In this document: piece by piece, positions 32,078-43,120 of the stretch | Layout: the number at the start of each line of letters is the position of its first letter | Position numbering within the stretch: position 1 is the stretch's first letter | From: Nakaseomyces glabratus | Lineage: Eukaryota > Ascomycota > Saccharomycetes > Saccharomycetales > Saccharomycetaceae | DNA: 64,000 nt | NCBI RefSeq assembly: GCF_010111755.1 | Contig: NC_088961.1 | Span: 744,001 to 808,000 of the forward strand | Direction: 5' to 3' | The notes under the pieces: model-generated | The model's input: the letters and a program-made list of their open reading frames with translations, nothing else | The model's database searches: none | What the model was told of the DNA's origin: nothing | Made by a program: the position numbers and the translations under genes

Positions 32078-35000
32078 CTAAGCAGCGGAACTTGAACGAG
32101 CGCCAGCACCTGAAGCAACTAATTCTTTTTGTTGCTCAGATATTTTGATGTTTGGTAGTGCCTTGTCACCGAAATGCTTAGGATGTGGCAAAAAGCCGAC
32201 AGATTCTAGGAATGAGATATAAATACCAATTTGTTCTGGAGTAGCACCCATTCCTTTCGTTCTATCTTCGTTGGTCCACTCAATATCAGCTCTAAGTGAC
32301 GTAATAGCATTTTTATCATCAAGCTCTGGAGCCTTTGTTGAGTCCTCTAAGTCACCCAAGACCATATGTAGTAATGGGAAGAGGGCATTATCTTCGCTCC
32401 GTTCAATGACAGCTTCCTCAAGTGTCTTTTTCCATTGCTCGTAATTTTCAATCTCAACGTCATAACCATAGTTCTTTAATTCATACAAATAATCCTTAAA
32501 TATTATCCTTGGATGAGCATTAACGTGTACTACACAGAGATCGTCACCGCAGGGAGGGTTTATTGATGCTGCTACAACTACTCTTGCAACTTGATCGACA
32601 GGAACCATATTAACAGTGTTGTTGATATCTGGTATTTTTCCCAATTGAACAGCACTTTTCAAAAATCTCAGCAAGAAGTCATCAGTATTACTAGAACCAT
32701 TATAAGAGGCACCGGTAACATAGCCAGGCCTAATAATGGAACCTCTTAAACCTCTTTTACCTGCAGCTCTAATAATGTGCTCAGCAGCCCATTTAGATTG
32801 TCCATAACCGCTTGTTAGACCTAATGAGGAACCCATTAAGTCATCACTTTCAGGAATACCTTCCTTACCAGATTGCTGTAGCTTATCAGATAATTCGAAG
32901 TAATGGTTAGTATCTAGAACAGAAGTTGATGATACGAAGTTAAACAATTTTGGTTTGCCCTCACTAGCCAAGTTCATGATATTGATAGTGGAAACTACGT
33001 TGGCGTTTCTCAGTTTTGAGTAGGGGTAAACCCAGTGAACCAATGCACCATTGTGAATGATGATATCAATGGTTTCTGACAAGTGGCTCCACTTGTCATC
33101 AGTCAATCCAAAGTTTTTCTTCGATAAATCACCTATCACTACTTGTAGTGAGTTCGCATACTCTTCTTTCCAAGTCCCATATACAGTACCAGCTTTTCTG
33201 ATTCTATCCAACCCAGATGTTTCATCCGCTGCCCGGACATGTGCAAATATCTTGAAGTTGACACCTGTAACTGTACGATTTAGGATATCAGAAAGAATGA
33301 AGGAGCCGAGGAAACCAGTTACACCAGTTACAAATATGTTAACGGTGGTTGGTCCAGCCATCTCAGAGGGAGATCCTAACGCTCTTGCTGCTGGATACGA
33401 TTTAGGAAGTGTGTCGATAAGAGATGCAGCGTCACTAGCATAGTCAGCTGTCAAAGCTGTAGTTTCCTCCTCAATTTTATCTGTTGACTTCAATCTAGAG
33501 ACTTCGGCAGCAAAAGCTTTAATTGTTGGGTATTTAAAGATCGTGCCAAGGGGTAATTCGACATTTAGCTGCTTCTTCACTGTGAAGATCATTTTCGTGG
33601 CCAAAATGGAGTGGCCACCTAAATCAAAGAATGAGTCCTCTGGGCTAATTGATGTAGGCTTAGTTGGTAAGCATTCCAACCAAAGATCACGGATTTCACG
33701 TTCTTGTTGGTTGAACTCCGAATCATTGATATCAATACTGGAATTTTTAGCAACAAGTTCAAGTTGTTTAACAGTTGGGAATTGTAGTTTAGGCTTATCC
33801 ACTTTACCGTTTGGGTTCAAAGGTAGTTTTGGTAGTACTATAATCAATGATGGAATAGCATAACTAGCCAGACGTTTCTTCAAGAATGCTTTTAAATCCT
33901 TGGTGAAAGGACTGTACCCGATTAAACCACAAACAACAGGATCATCTGAAATATTGGAAGGTACTTCAATTTTGAAGTTTTCTAGTTCTGGTTTATCAAA
34001 TCTAGGAACCATGTAAGTTACAAGACATTTTTCACCTTCTAGATTGTTTCTAACCAAAGTGATATTTTCTCTAACCAGTGGATGTTGGGATATGTTGGTG
34101 TCAATTTCACCAAGTTCGATTCTGAAACCACGGATCTTAACTTGATCATCAGCTCTACCACAGCATTCACAGTCACCATTTGGTAAATAACGGCCAAGGT
34201 CACCTGTTCTATAAAGTCTGTCTCTTGGGCCTTGCCAGAATTCTTTCCATGGTGCCTCTAAGTCTTTATCTAAGTAATTCCAATGGCCTTCTTCAACAAA
34301 CCAGTTATTAACGAACTTTTCCTTATTTAAATCAGGTAAACCTCTATATCCTTCAGCCAAACCACCAGCACGCACGTAGATTTCACCGATTTCACCAACA
34401 CCACAGACTTGCGTTCTGTCATTTCTATTTACAACTAACAATTGAACATTCTTCATACCTCTTCCGGCAGGCATGACATCCTTCAGTTTCTTCAGGAAAT
34501 GAGGATCTTGGGATCTTGATGTAACTTCAAAGTAAGAAACAGCCCTCTGTGTTTCTGTGGTACCATACATATTCACAATACAACAGTTTTCAGCTAGAGT
34601 TTGCAGTCTTAAGCAGTCTCTCTTAGTCAAGATGTCACCGACAAAGAATGCATGATGTAATTTTGGGAATGGAGTAACGGCCTGAGCTGTCAATAATTGA
34701 CCCATGGCCGGCGTTAAATGTGTAACAGTACAGCCATATTTGCCCATCCATTCAGCAAGCCTTCCTGGAGTACCAATGTCATCTTGAGTTGGGACGTAGA
34801 GTTGGGCGCCCAAGAATAGAGGTGTGAACATATCTCTTTGAATAGGATCATGTGCAATACCACTCAACATTGTAAATTTATCATTTTCTGACAAGTTAAA
34901 CTGTTTTGCCATCCAGCTAAAGTAGTATGCCAGAGAGAAATGTCTACCTAGGACACCTTTTGGAATACCTTCTGAACCAGAAGTGAAGGAAAGTGTTGGG

Positions 35001-36202
35001 TTGGAATCTGGGCCAACTACAACACCTGTACGAGTAGATTTCAATTCAGTGTAAGAGGCTAATACATCACCGGATTCGGATGGTAGTGAGCCACCTTCTA
35101 CAGTTCCATTATCTTGGATAGCAATCGATGGGATACGGGATACTAAGTCCAGCTCCTTGGTTATGTAATCTTCGACCAATTGATCAAGTTGACCGGCGGC
35201 TCTGATGACAATCAGCCCCTTAGGTTTGGCTACACCCAAGTAGATTGTTTGTCTAGCTGGTGGGTATGCGGGATCAATAACGGAAAACGTAGCGCCAGCC
35301 TTCAAGACACCCATCACACATACCATTAGATCAACACCACGGGAGGAATAAATCATTACCACATCACCTCTCTTGATGCCAGTATTAATTAAATAATGTG
35401 CCACAATATTGGAGGCCTCGTTGATGTCTTTGTAGGTGAAAGTACGAGTCTTGGTACTGTTGATTGGGGGAGTTTCCACGACACAAGTCCTCTCTGGGAA
35501 CTTTTCAGCATTATCCTGGAATATGTCATGGATACAGCCAACAAAGCCGCACCAGTCCAAATTAGCTTTAGGGTCAGGTAGAATGCTTGTAGAGGAGTCC
35601 GTGATCAAGGAAACTTTGGTGAATACTTGTTTAGCATTTTGGAGAACACTTGTCAGGAACAAAGTCAGTTGATCAGCTAAGATAGTGATACGGTCTTGTG
35701 AGAAGAGCAGTTTGTTGAAAACTATAGATACATCAGAGCTAGACTCGTGCAATTGCAAGCCGATATCAAGCGGGCTGTGAGTGTAACGGTCAAGTTGTAA
35801 ATCCTCTGTGACGCACGCTATTCTGAATAGTTGTGGTGGTCTTTCGAGTCCCGATTCTTTCTGTAATGACTCGCTCAAAGCGTCGAAGTTGGTACCTTCC
35901 ACATTAGCAAGCTCAGCAAGCTGTTCATTGATTTTGTTTTGCAATTGAGTGAAAGTTAATTCTGGAGTAATGGTAAATCTCAGAACTTTGTTGTCGCGCA
36001 CATATAGCACTATATCGTCATCGCCGGTGACTCTATAAAGTAGAGCAGTCCAGGCAGCCAGAAGTGTGGCATAGTCACCACTTAGTTGTGGAATACTGAT
36101 GGAGTACGTTCCTTGTTCGACGAATGGCTCGGCGTGTGGCCTCAAGTAATCATGTGGCCACACTGAAAGTGTTGGATTATCTAGTCTCTCTTTCCAGGAC
36201 AT
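32078..36202 (-). CDS. LYS2: Alpha-aminoadipate reductase
   Basis: Reduces alpha-aminoadipate to its semialdehyde in fungal lysine synthesis. The 1,374-residue protein (1,392 in S. cerevisiae) is built like a nonribosomal peptide synthetase: adenylation domain (about 220-760, with LSFTSGSEGIPKG and YRTGDLGRY), a carrier domain with DLGGHSILATK (serine near 864, the phosphopantetheine site added by Lys5), and a C-terminal NADPH-dependent reductase with GVTGFLGS (near 959) and the YGQSK catalytic tyrosine and lysine (near 1134). All key motifs are intact. A Lys14-type site is found upstream. The pair with RAD16 matches chr II of S. cerevisiae. Confidence 0.98.
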   Translation of the reverse strand: MSWKERLDNPTLSVWPHDYLRPHAEPFVEQGTYSISIPQLSGDYATLLAAWTALLYRVTGDDDIVLYVRDNKVLRFTITPELTFTQLQNKINEQLAELANVEGTNFDALSESLQKESGLERPPQLFRIACVTEDLQLDRYTHSPLDIGLQLHESSSDVSIVFNKLLFSQDRITILADQLTLFLTSVLQNAKQVFTKVSLITDSSTSILPDPKANLDWCGFVGCIHDIFQDNAEKFPERTCVVETPPINSTKTRTFTYKDINEASNIVAHYLINTGIKRGDVVMIYSSRGVDLMVCVMGVLKAGATFSVIDPAYPPARQTIYLGVAKPKGLIVIRAAGQLDQLVEDYITKELDLVSRIPSIAIQDNGTVEGGSLPSESGDVLASYTELKSTRTGVVVGPDSNPTLSFTSGSEGIPKGVLGRHFSLAYYFSWMAKQFNLSENDKFTMLSGIAHDPIQRDMFTPLFLGAQLYVPTQDDIGTPGRLAEWMGKYGCTVTHLTPAMGQLLTAQAVTPFPKLHHAFFVGDILTKRDCLRLQTLAENCCIVNMYGTTETQRAVSYFEVTSRSQDPHFLKKLKDVMPAGRGMKNVQLLVVNRNDRTQVCGVGEIGEIYVRAGGLAEGYRGLPDLNKEKFVNNWFVEEGHWNYLDKDLEAPWKEFWQGPRDRLYRTGDLGRYLPNGDCECCGRADDQVKIRGFRIELGEIDTNISQHPLVRENITLVRNNLEGEKCLVTYMVPRFDKPELENFKIEVPSNISDDPVVCGLIGYSPFTKDLKAFLKKRLASYAIPSLIIVLPKLPLNPNGKVDKPKLQFPTVKQLELVAKNSSIDINDSEFNQQEREIRDLWLECLPTKPTSISPEDSFFDLGGHSILATKMIFTVKKQLNVELPLGTIFKYPTIKAFAAEVSRLKSTDKIEEETTALTADYASDAASLIDTLPKSYPAARALGSPSEMAGPTTVNIFVTGVTGFLGSFILSDILNRTVTGVNFKIFAHVRAADETSGLDRIRKAGTVYGTWKEEYANSLQVVIGDLSKKNFGLTDDKWSHLSETIDIIIHNGALVHWVYPYSKLRNANVVSTINIMNLASEGKPKLFNFVSSTSVLDTNHYFELSDKLQQSGKEGIPESDDLMGSSLGLTSGYGQSKWAAEHIIRAAGKRGLRGSIIRPGYVTGASYNGSSNTDDFLLRFLKSAVQLGKIPDINNTVNMVPVDQVARVVVAASINPPCGDDLCVVHVNAHPRIIFKDYLYELKNYGYDVEIENYEQWKKTLEEAVIERSEDNALFPLLHMVLGDLEDSTKAPELDDKNAITSLRADIEWTNEDRTKGMGATPEQIGIYISFLESVGFLPHPKHFGDKALPNIKISEQQKELVASGAGARSSSAA

Positions 36203-36653
36203 TGTAGTTTGTTTTCTTGACTTGATCTTGACGAATCAATTGAAAGTGTATTTACCTATGTGTCTTTGGGACTAGTTGTAGTGAAAAAGTAAGGATAATC
36301 AATGCTAAAGATTATACAATTGGTCGATTTATATAGTTCGGGAAGAACAGGTTTGTAGCTATAGAAGCTGTACCGTCTTCGCAATTAAGAGTCATCTCGA
36401 AGAAAGGGCCTTTGCAGAACGTGATCATTCAGTGTTGCTCTCTCACAGTTAACAAAATTCCGTTGGTACCATAATTTTTTTTCCACTAGTAGTCATTTTT
36501 CTAGTCAATAGTCTTCTATAAGGGCCATTGTTAGTAATAAACTCATCGAAGTAATGCGATTAATGCGATGGCATTGGAATTTCAATGCGAACCAGTAACA
36601 ATTATAGAGACGGAATTTCCTCATGGGAAGCAAGTGAACGACAGAAACAGAAT

Positions 36654-36662
36654 TCCGACGGA
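36654..36662. promoter_or_regulatory. Lys14-type site upstream of LYS2
   Basis: TCCGACGGA is a full match to the Lys14 consensus TCCRNYGGA, about 450 bp before the LYS2 start. A near match, TCCGTTGGT, is at 36459-36467, and a partial Gcn4 word (GAGTCAT) near 36390. These fit control by lysine-pathway intermediate and by general amino-acid control. Known motifs only; binding is inferred. Confidence 0.6.
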
Positions 36663-37118
36663 ATTTGTTTCTTGAGATGAAGGGAAGTTAATATACGTTA
36701 AAAGTGATATTATTGGATTCTCTCTTTTTTTTTAATTTAATGTTTTGGTGATGGAAAGTGTGTGTGTCATTTTAGGAGTTTTTCGTTATTTATGGGAGTA
36801 TGAGTAAGGTGGTTTGTGTTGGAGTTAATGTTAACTAAAGTTGGATAAGTATTGAGACATTATTTAGAGTCTTTACGAGGTAAATAAATATATATTTTGA
36901 GGCTATGTTATGTATCACAGCATTTGTAGTACATTGTAACTAAAGATATAATATGTAGCGTTATATATATGTGCCACATCCATGTACTTGGGTTCCCACA
37001 TTTTTAAATGTAGCACTTATACCTTCTCATGGCTTGACTGGAGTCTGCGCTTGCGACTTATCCCCCTTGGGCATTAGAATGTGACTGCTATAACTATAGA
37101 CCCATACACCAGGACTAT

Positions 37119-37131
37119 ACACCCATACATA
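37119..37131 (+). promoter_or_regulatory. Rap1-type binding site
   Basis: ACACCCATACATA fits the Rap1 consensus used in ribosomal-protein and TEF promoters. A second CCCATACA word lies at about 37101. It is about 1.27 kb from the TEF start and 0.92 kb from LYS2, farther than is usual. Confidence 0.55.
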
Positions 37132-37205
37132 CCACCTGTGTGATGTTTAAGCATGAAGTATAGAAATCCAATAATCTTGTCAGGAATCTGATTTGTTCCA
37201 TTTGG

Positions 37206-37233
37206 TTCTAGTTTCTAGTTTCTAGTTTCTAGT
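37206..37233. repeat. 7-bp tandem repeat TTTCTAG
   Basis: Four near-perfect copies of TTTCTAG in the LYS2-TEF promoter region. Confidence 0.85.
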
Positions 37234-37344
37234 CCCAGTTTCCCGAAGTGCTGGAAGCTAGAATTCCTCTGCAATGTCTTCTCAGACTTAACTGCAGCCC
37301 CGTTCTTACATCTTCTGGTACCTGCACGCTTTAATCTGGGAAAA

Positions 37345-37397
37345 GGGACAATTGGGACAATTGGGACAATTGGAGCAATTGAGATATTGGGACATTG
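37345..37397. repeat. 9-bp tandem repeat GGGACAATT
   Basis: Three exact copies of GGGACAATT, followed by decaying copies (GGAGCAATT, GAGATATT, GGGACATT). Confidence 0.85.
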
Positions 37398-38047
37398 CTA
37401 CTTTCTGCCACCAGCGATTGTGAGCGGTGCTTCATGCCCTTTTTTTTTAGTAGAAAAATACTAAATGCCCTGGTATCAATGTACGCTGATCTCTGTGCGT
37501 GTCCCGCTTGCGCTTGAATATTCCCTACATCTTACTCCTCTTTAAAACTGGCCCTCCCATAGGGTTGCTTGTACCTTTTTTTCTCTTGGTCCCCCCCCCC
37601 TTCTATAATTAATGAACAAAAACTACAAAAAAATGAGCTGCCGTATAAGATGCGTGAAGTGTACACCACAGAAGGTGCAGAAGAAGTCAACCTGCTGGTT
37701 GTCCAACATTGTAGTAACAGTTGCAAGAACAACAAAGTTCAAGAACAACAAAGTTGGAAGTGGGACAAATTACCCAAACAGGAGATTATTGAAATTATAA
37801 ATCTTGTTTTTGGGCTCAAGAGCTGGTTTTTCTTTCTGAGCTGCAGGCGTGCACTGGAAGGATTGGCAATCAATGGGTGACAAGCATAAAAACGAACAAC
37901 CCAAAAAGTGAGAAAAACTGGAAGGGAAGATCACCTTTGCTACGGAGGATTGTTAGATACTGAATAGTTAAAAAGAACTGGAATTCTTGGAACACAAAAA
38001 AGCTAGGACAAATTCTATAGTGGGGGGACAAAAACGTAGCACAGACT

Positions 38048-38145
38048 GCGACACGCAGCGAGACACGCAGAGTGACACGCAGAGAGACACGCAGAGAGAA
38101 ACGCAGAGAGACACCACAGAGACACGCAGAGACACGCAGAGAAAA
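38048..38145. repeat. 12-bp tandem repeat GAGACACGCAGA upstream of TEF
   Basis: About eight units: five of 12 bp (GAGACACGCAGA with single changes), one of 11 and two of 10 bp. It ends about 258 bp before the TEF start. The unit contains ACACGC but no clear Rap1 site. Confidence 0.9.
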
Positions 38146-38403
38146 CTTGTGGGTTTACTAACCCATTACCCTTCTTGTTAGAAACGGAAGAAGCGAATCG
38201 GGTTGGGTCGACTTGGAACAGAAAAATTTCACAAAAAAAAAATTTTTTTTTCTTTGGCCACTCTATATAAGGCCCATTGGTTTTTTTTCAATTCAGTTCT
38301 AAAATTCAATTCCTTCCCTTTTTGAAAAAAAAACCTTCTTACTATTACTTATTTTCTTCTTTCTAGATAACCGCTTCAAGAAAAACACATACAATAATCA
38401 ACA

Positions 38404-39780
38404 ATGGGTAAGGACAAGCAACACGTTAACGTCGTCGTCATTGGTCACGTCGATTCCGGTAAGTCTACTACCACCGGTCACTTGATCTACAAGTGTGGTG
38501 GTATTGACAAGAGAACCATCGAAAAGTTCGAGAAGGAAGCCGCTGAATTGGGTAAGGGTTCTTTCAAGTACGCTTGGGTTTTGGACAAGTTGAAGGCTGA
38601 AAGAGAAAGAGGTATCACTATCGATATCGCTTTGTGGAAGTTCGAAACTCCAAAGTACCACGTTACCGTTATCGATGCTCCAGGTCACAGAGATTTCATC
38701 AAGAACATGATTACTGGTACTTCCCAAGCTGACTGTGCTATCTTGATTATTGCTGGTGGTGTCGGTGAATTCGAAGCTGGTATCTCCAAGGACGGTCAAA
38801 CCAGAGAACACGCTCTATTGGCTTTCACCCTAGGTGTTAGACAATTGATTGTCGCTGTCAACAAGATGGACTCCGTCAAGTGGGACGAATCCAGATTCGC
38901 TGAAATCGTCAAGGAAACCTCCAACTTCATCAAGAAGGTCGGTTACAACCCAAAGACTGTTCCATTCGTCCCAATCTCTGGTTGGAACGGTGACAACATG
39001 ATTGAAGCCACCACCAACGCTTCCTGGTACAAGGGTTGGGAAAAGGAAACCAAGGCTGGTGTCGTCAAGGGTAAGACCTTGTTGGAAGCCATTGATGCTA
39101 TCGAACCACCAACCAGACCAACTGACAAGCCATTGAGATTGCCATTGCAAGATGTCTACAAGATCGGTGGTATCGGTACGGTGCCAGTCGGTAGAGTCGA
39201 AACCGGTGTCATCAAGCCAGGTATGGTTGTTACCTTCGCCCCAGCTGGTGTTACCACTGAAGTCAAGTCCGTTGAAATGCACCACGAACAATTGACTGAA
39301 GGTTTGCCAGGTGACAACGTTGGTTTCAACGTTAAGAACGTTTCCGTTAAGGAAATCAGAAGAGGTAACGTCTGTGGTGACTCCAAGAACGACCCACCAA
39401 AGGCTGCTGCTTCTTTCAACGCTACCGTCATTGTCTTGAACCACCCAGGTCAAATCTCTGCTGGTTACTCTCCAGTTTTGGACTGTCACACCGCCCACAT
39501 TGCTTGTAAGTTCGAAGAATTGTTGGAAAAGAACGACAGAAGATCCGGTAAGAAGTTGGAAGACTCTCCAAAGTTCTTGAAGTCCGGTGACGCTGCTTTG
39601 GTTAAGTTCGTTCCATCCAAGCCAATGTGTGTCGAAGCTTTCTCCGACTACCCACCATTGGGTAGATTCGCTGTCAGAGACATGAGACAAACTGTCGCTG
39701 TCGGTGTTATCAAGTCCGTTGACAAGACTGACAAGGCCGGTAAGGTTACCAAGGCTGCTCAAAAGGCTGCCAAGAAATAA
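38404..39780 (+). CDS. TEF1: Translation elongation factor eEF1A
   Basis: Delivers aminoacyl-tRNA to the ribosome as a GTP complex. 458 residues, the same length as yeast eEF1A. GTPase motifs: GHVDSGKST (about 14-21), DAPGHRDF and NKMD (about 153-156); the C-terminal beta-barrel domains and the lysine-rich end (KAAQKAAKK) are intact. Codon choice is extremely biased to preferred yeast codons (GGT, AAG, TTG, ATC), unlike all neighbours. It sits at the meeting point of the TEF2-side genes (LYS2, RAD16) and the TEF1-side genes (DIB1 onward), so the name TEF1 or TEF2 is arbitrary. Confidence 0.98.
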   Translation: MGKDKQHVNVVVIGHVDSGKSTTTGHLIYKCGGIDKRTIEKFEKEAAELGKGSFKYAWVLDKLKAERERGITIDIALWKFETPKYHVTVIDAPGHRDFIKNMITGTSQADCAILIIAGGVGEFEAGISKDGQTREHALLAFTLGVRQLIVAVNKMDSVKWDESRFAEIVKETSNFIKKVGYNPKTVPFVPISGWNGDNMIEATTNASWYKGWEKETKAGVVKGKTLLEAIDAIEPPTRPTDKPLRLPLQDVYKIGGIGTVPVGRVETGVIKPGMVVTFAPAGVTTEVKSVEMHHEQLTEGLPGDNVGFNVKNVSVKEIRRGNVCGDSKNDPPKAAASFNATVIVLNHPGQISAGYSPVLDCHTAHIACKFEELLEKNDRRSGKKLEDSPKFLKSGDAALVKFVPSKPMCVEAFSDYPPLGRFAVRDMRQTVAVGVIKSVDKTDKAGKVTKAAQKAAKK

Positions 39781-40075
39781 GTCTGATCTAGAGTAGGAAA
39801 TTCATGGGAAGGTTTTTTTTAATTGCCTCCCTGTCATTTGTATTTACATAATTATTTCTCTTTAGACTGTTCTTTAATATAATCATTATCAAAAAAAAAA
39901 ATAATTTTTTTAAAATCAATCATTCTTTGTTATAAGTTTAAAGGGTACTATGCCTATATAATGAACTCTTGTCTAAATGTAAATAATTAGCAAGAGATTA
40001 GTAGTATTACAAACTTTTTGTGTTAGGTAGGACATATGAAAATAACAATAATCCATGTTAGTATGGCAATAGACT
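39781..40075. other. Convergent TEF-DIB1 3' region
   Basis: 295 bp between converging genes, with T and A runs near 39814-39910 that would serve 3' processing of the abundant TEF mRNA. GRS2 lies next to TEF1 in S. cerevisiae and is absent here. Confidence 0.55.
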
Positions 40076-40504
40076 TCAATCTGAGGGTCTCTTGTGGTTA
40101 TAATCATACGGCGACACAACAATACCTTTATTCTTCCTGGCACCCCTGAATATCGTCTCCATAATATCTATTAGTTCTTGCTTATCATCCGGCAAGAAAT
40201 TCATCTTGTTATTATTACCTGTGCCGAAGTCGCACATCATATGCTTGTTTTTGTAGAAGAACATGAGGCACATATTGTCGTTTAACTCATACATGTCATT
40301 GAAATCAGGAACTTCATCTATGTCACACAGATATATTGCCACAAAATTCCGCACTTTCTCTGCGACAGACGCCAGCATCTCATCCATTAACATGCACTCC
40401 CGGTCAGCCGTACGGCCAAACCGTACGACAACCAACCTTTCCTCCTCGGTGACAATGGCTTGGTCAACATGCCACCCGCTATGCAAATTATATAAAAACT
40501 CCAT
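40076..40504 (-). CDS. DIB1: U5 snRNP protein of the 15-kDa Dim1 family
   Basis: Thioredoxin-fold component of the U4/U6.U5 tri-snRNP, released when the spliceosome becomes active. 142 residues, one less than S. cerevisiae Dib1, with the highly conserved start (FLYNLHSGWHVDQAI), the central VVVRFGRT and MFFYKNKHM segments, and the DYNHKRPSD end. No catalytic thioredoxin cysteine pair is seen, as is normal for this family. Confidence 0.97.
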   Translation of the reverse strand: MEFLYNLHSGWHVDQAIVTEEERLVVVRFGRTADRECMLMDEMLASVAEKVRNFVAIYLCDIDEVPDFNDMYELNDNMCLMFFYKNKHMMCDFGTGNNNKMNFLPDDKQELIDIMETIFRGARKNKGIVVSPYDYNHKRPSD

Positions 40505-40845
40505 CTAATCACACTAATTATAAGATACAAACCCTTACAATACTACGCCTTAGGCACCAACACGATTCGTTACCCACATCCCAATAATACGGTTAAACAT
40601 CGAATCTTTGCTTCTTTAAATTCTTGCGATGAGCATCTGAAAACAATGGCCCAATGATCTGTGCCCAATTTTTTTCAAGGACTTTACTTCACACGGTAAT
40701 TCGTCAACAAGGGCTCACAATTAAAAAGAGGACGTACATTATAAAATTGACTTGAAAAGAGAACAATGGAAGAGGATAAACTAGCTGCCATAACCATTAA
40801 CAGAAACCACCCATAATATTATAACACATTGAGTCAAGCCAAGTA
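40505..40845. promoter_or_regulatory. Divergent DIB1-MDM36 promoter
   Basis: 341 bp with a PAC word (GCGATGAGCA, 40626-40635) and an RRPE-like AATTTTTTTCA about 35 bp beyond it (near 40668-40678). No gene is seen. Confidence 0.55.
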
Positions 40846-42570
40846 ATGGATCCCATAATATCGAGGTTCAAGGAGCTCGATTTTGCAGTTGACACTTCTG
40901 AACGGTTGAAGTTTTTGGATCGTGGGGATACGAATAATGAGTCTGATGAAGAGCACGACGTGCGAGAGTCAAGTGCCGGTGTGGCAATGATTGAGGAGAT
41001 GATTTTAAATGAGAGGAATAATGGGTCGGTCTATTCCCATGTGCTGAACCAATGCGAAAGTGCGTTACAGACATACACAGACCTGTTAAAGCTGGAGATG
41101 ATAACCACAAAATCATGGTATATAAGTGCTCTTTACGATAGTGTGCTGATACGGTTCAATCTGAAAGATAATAATAATTTGGAGCAAACTGATGAATTTT
41201 TCAAGGATTTGGCATTGAAGAGCATTAAAAAATGTGACAAGTCCGCCGTAGGTCTGGAGTCTCTATACACCTCTATCTCCTCATTTAGGGATTTTATTGC
41301 AAGCTCTACCTCTGGCTTATCAGATATGTCACCTTTACTCTCCAATTCAATGACCTTACTATTCGAAATATGGGTTGTAACGAACAGAGAAATACGACAT
41401 TTCCAAAAAGTTATCGCTGGAATATTTATGAGATCGAAACTACTCCTTATAGACTATGAACTAGTAAAAATATGGAATCTTGTTAGAAGTAAAGATAAAA
41501 ATGATAGTACAAACATTGATAAAGAGAATGTAAAGAAGTTAGAGACTACGATTACCTCATACAGAGCATTCTTAAAAATCTTTATAGCGCAATTACAAGA
41601 TGCTGAGTGCTCCAACCAGGATAATAGTAACCAAGACGCTTTTGAAGAATGTCTGAGAGTGTTTTTTGACATAGAATCCATGTACCAAGCATTGAACTTT
41701 AATTGGCTGTTAAAGGAGAATAAACATCTCCAGGATAAAAACAAGATGCTGGATGATAAAATGTCCAGAAGCCTACCTACCATTAATGAGTCTAAGGAGG
41801 TTCATAACATAACGGCCTTTGTTGATGATTTTCTCCAACAACCACCGGTGCTTCAAATTCCAATGGACTCTAAACATACTAAGACGGCCTCAGCAAGCTC
41901 TTCAATTTCTTCGACATCATCTTATCCATTTTCTCCAACTTCTAAATCCTACCATAGTTTATCCACAACAAGTGATGATGAAAAATCACCTTATCCATTT
42001 TATTTCGATGGCAACAGCAGTGATAGGTTTTCCATGAAGAATAAAAATTATACCATAAATGATTCCTCATCTACTCTTCACGAGTCTACGATGAGTAAAG
42101 TTGCTGATCGTGAGAGCGAAACAGATACAGATTCGGATATGTATCTCATGATGGAGAAAACTAATTTATCAAAAGAGCTACCAAAATTACTAAATGCATT
42201 TTCAAATGCTAAAAAACTAGAACAAGAGATTAAGACAGCTAAATCAACATCGGCACCATCATCTTCACAGGAAAGCATAAGGGAGTCTCAAGATAATTCC
42301 TCTGAAAAGCAACATTCCCCATCGCCTAATAATCTGTCAAGATCACAGCTCCTTTCAAATTCAATTATTAATAAAACCTTGTTAGACAAGAAAAAGGAAG
42401 ACCTGATGCACAATATGGATAATTGGGTCAATCATAATAATATCAAATTTTCAACATTACCTACTGGATTAGGAAACCCGCTTTATACACAACTTAATAA
42501 CACACATACTAAACCTCATGGATTTAAGAGCAACTTCTTAAACAACCTTTATGGACTGGGACACAATTGA
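40846..42570 (+). CDS. MDM36: Mdm36, mitochondrial distribution protein
   Basis: Yeast Mdm36 joins Num1 in the cortical anchor that tethers mitochondria and supports Dnm1-driven division. The 574-residue length matches S. cerevisiae (579). The N-terminal ~300 residues look helical and structured (MDPIISRFKELDFAVDTSERL...). The remainder is serine- and asparagine-rich and probably disordered, with a shorter helical part near 430-470. There is no membrane span. Identification rests on the conserved N-terminus and the position between DIB1 and the YPR084W homologue. Confidence 0.9.
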   Translation: MDPIISRFKELDFAVDTSERLKFLDRGDTNNESDEEHDVRESSAGVAMIEEMILNERNNGSVYSHVLNQCESALQTYTDLLKLEMITTKSWYISALYDSVLIRFNLKDNNNLEQTDEFFKDLALKSIKKCDKSAVGLESLYTSISSFRDFIASSTSGLSDMSPLLSNSMTLLFEIWVVTNREIRHFQKVIAGIFMRSKLLLIDYELVKIWNLVRSKDKNDSTNIDKENVKKLETTITSYRAFLKIFIAQLQDAECSNQDNSNQDAFEECLRVFFDIESMYQALNFNWLLKENKHLQDKNKMLDDKMSRSLPTINESKEVHNITAFVDDFLQQPPVLQIPMDSKHTKTASASSSISSTSSYPFSPTSKSYHSLSTTSDDEKSPYPFYFDGNSSDRFSMKNKNYTINDSSSTLHESTMSKVADRESETDTDSDMYLMMEKTNLSKELPKLLNAFSNAKKLEQEIKTAKSTSAPSSSQESIRESQDNSSEKQHSPSPNNLSRSQLLSNSIINKTLLDKKKEDLMHNMDNWVNHNNIKFSTLPTGLGNPLYTQLNNTHTKPHGFKSNFLNNLYGLGHN

Positions 42571-43120
42571 AGAAACAACAATAAAACTTTTAGACAATAA
42601 TCACTAAACAGTTCAAGAATACATTCAAATTTTGCATTTAAGACAACAGTTTCTTTTCTTTTCTTTTCTTTTTTTTAATTGTAACAAATTATACCTTATT
42701 TTATATATATTCTTAAGAAGTACTATAAATCATCATACAAATATTATATCCACAGATTTTATATAACATGTTTTGACCAAGAACCATTTTCAACAAACTC
42801 ATTACCAATACTTCATTATTTTGTTACTCATCGCGATGACTTTCCCATTTTGAAGAAAAACTTGATTTGACTTAAAAAACTGCAATTTAGTTCTTAATTT
42901 ATTCAACTAGTAAATAAAACAGAGCAACTACCACCCTGAGAACAATATTATACATAAGTGAAACAGAACAGCTACTCCACAAACAGTATTCAACTTTAGA
43001 CAGCATTTTTTTGAATAGAAATTTCATTTTATACACGGAGAATATCCAGGTGCAACTATACATTCCGCTAATACTGTGGTCAAACATTAATTCCTAGGAT
43101 AAACTTTATCAAAATTTAAA
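42571..43120. promoter_or_regulatory. Intergenic region before the YPR084W homologue
   Basis: 550 bp. A TTTTC microrepeat is near 42652-42670. A palindromic ACTCATCGCGATGA-type word with a PAC core (minus strand, 42827-42834) lies 290 bp before the start. No gene is seen. Confidence 0.5.

Larger units (their letters stand above)
36203..38403. promoter_or_regulatory. Long divergent LYS2-TEF promoter region with microrepeats
   Basis: 2.2 kb without a gene. The LYS2 side holds Lys14-type sites. A Rap1-type site (ACACCCATACATA) is at 37119-37131. Then come several short tandem repeats (listed separately), a 10-base C run (37591-37600), and the TEF core promoter with TATATAA near 38265 and T-rich runs before the ATG. 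TKL2 lies between LYS2 and TEF2 in S. cerevisiae and is absent here. Short open frames in this stretch come from the repeats and are not genes. Confidence 0.65.

Noticed and set aside
37569..38181. Short open frames in the LYS2-TEF promoter
   Set aside because: One is a direct translation of the 12-bp repeat (DTQR units) and the other is random-looking; both lie in promoter DNA.
38830..39762. 310-codon open frame antisense to TEF
   Set aside because: A shadow of the extreme codon bias in TEF, which removes stop codons on the opposite strand.
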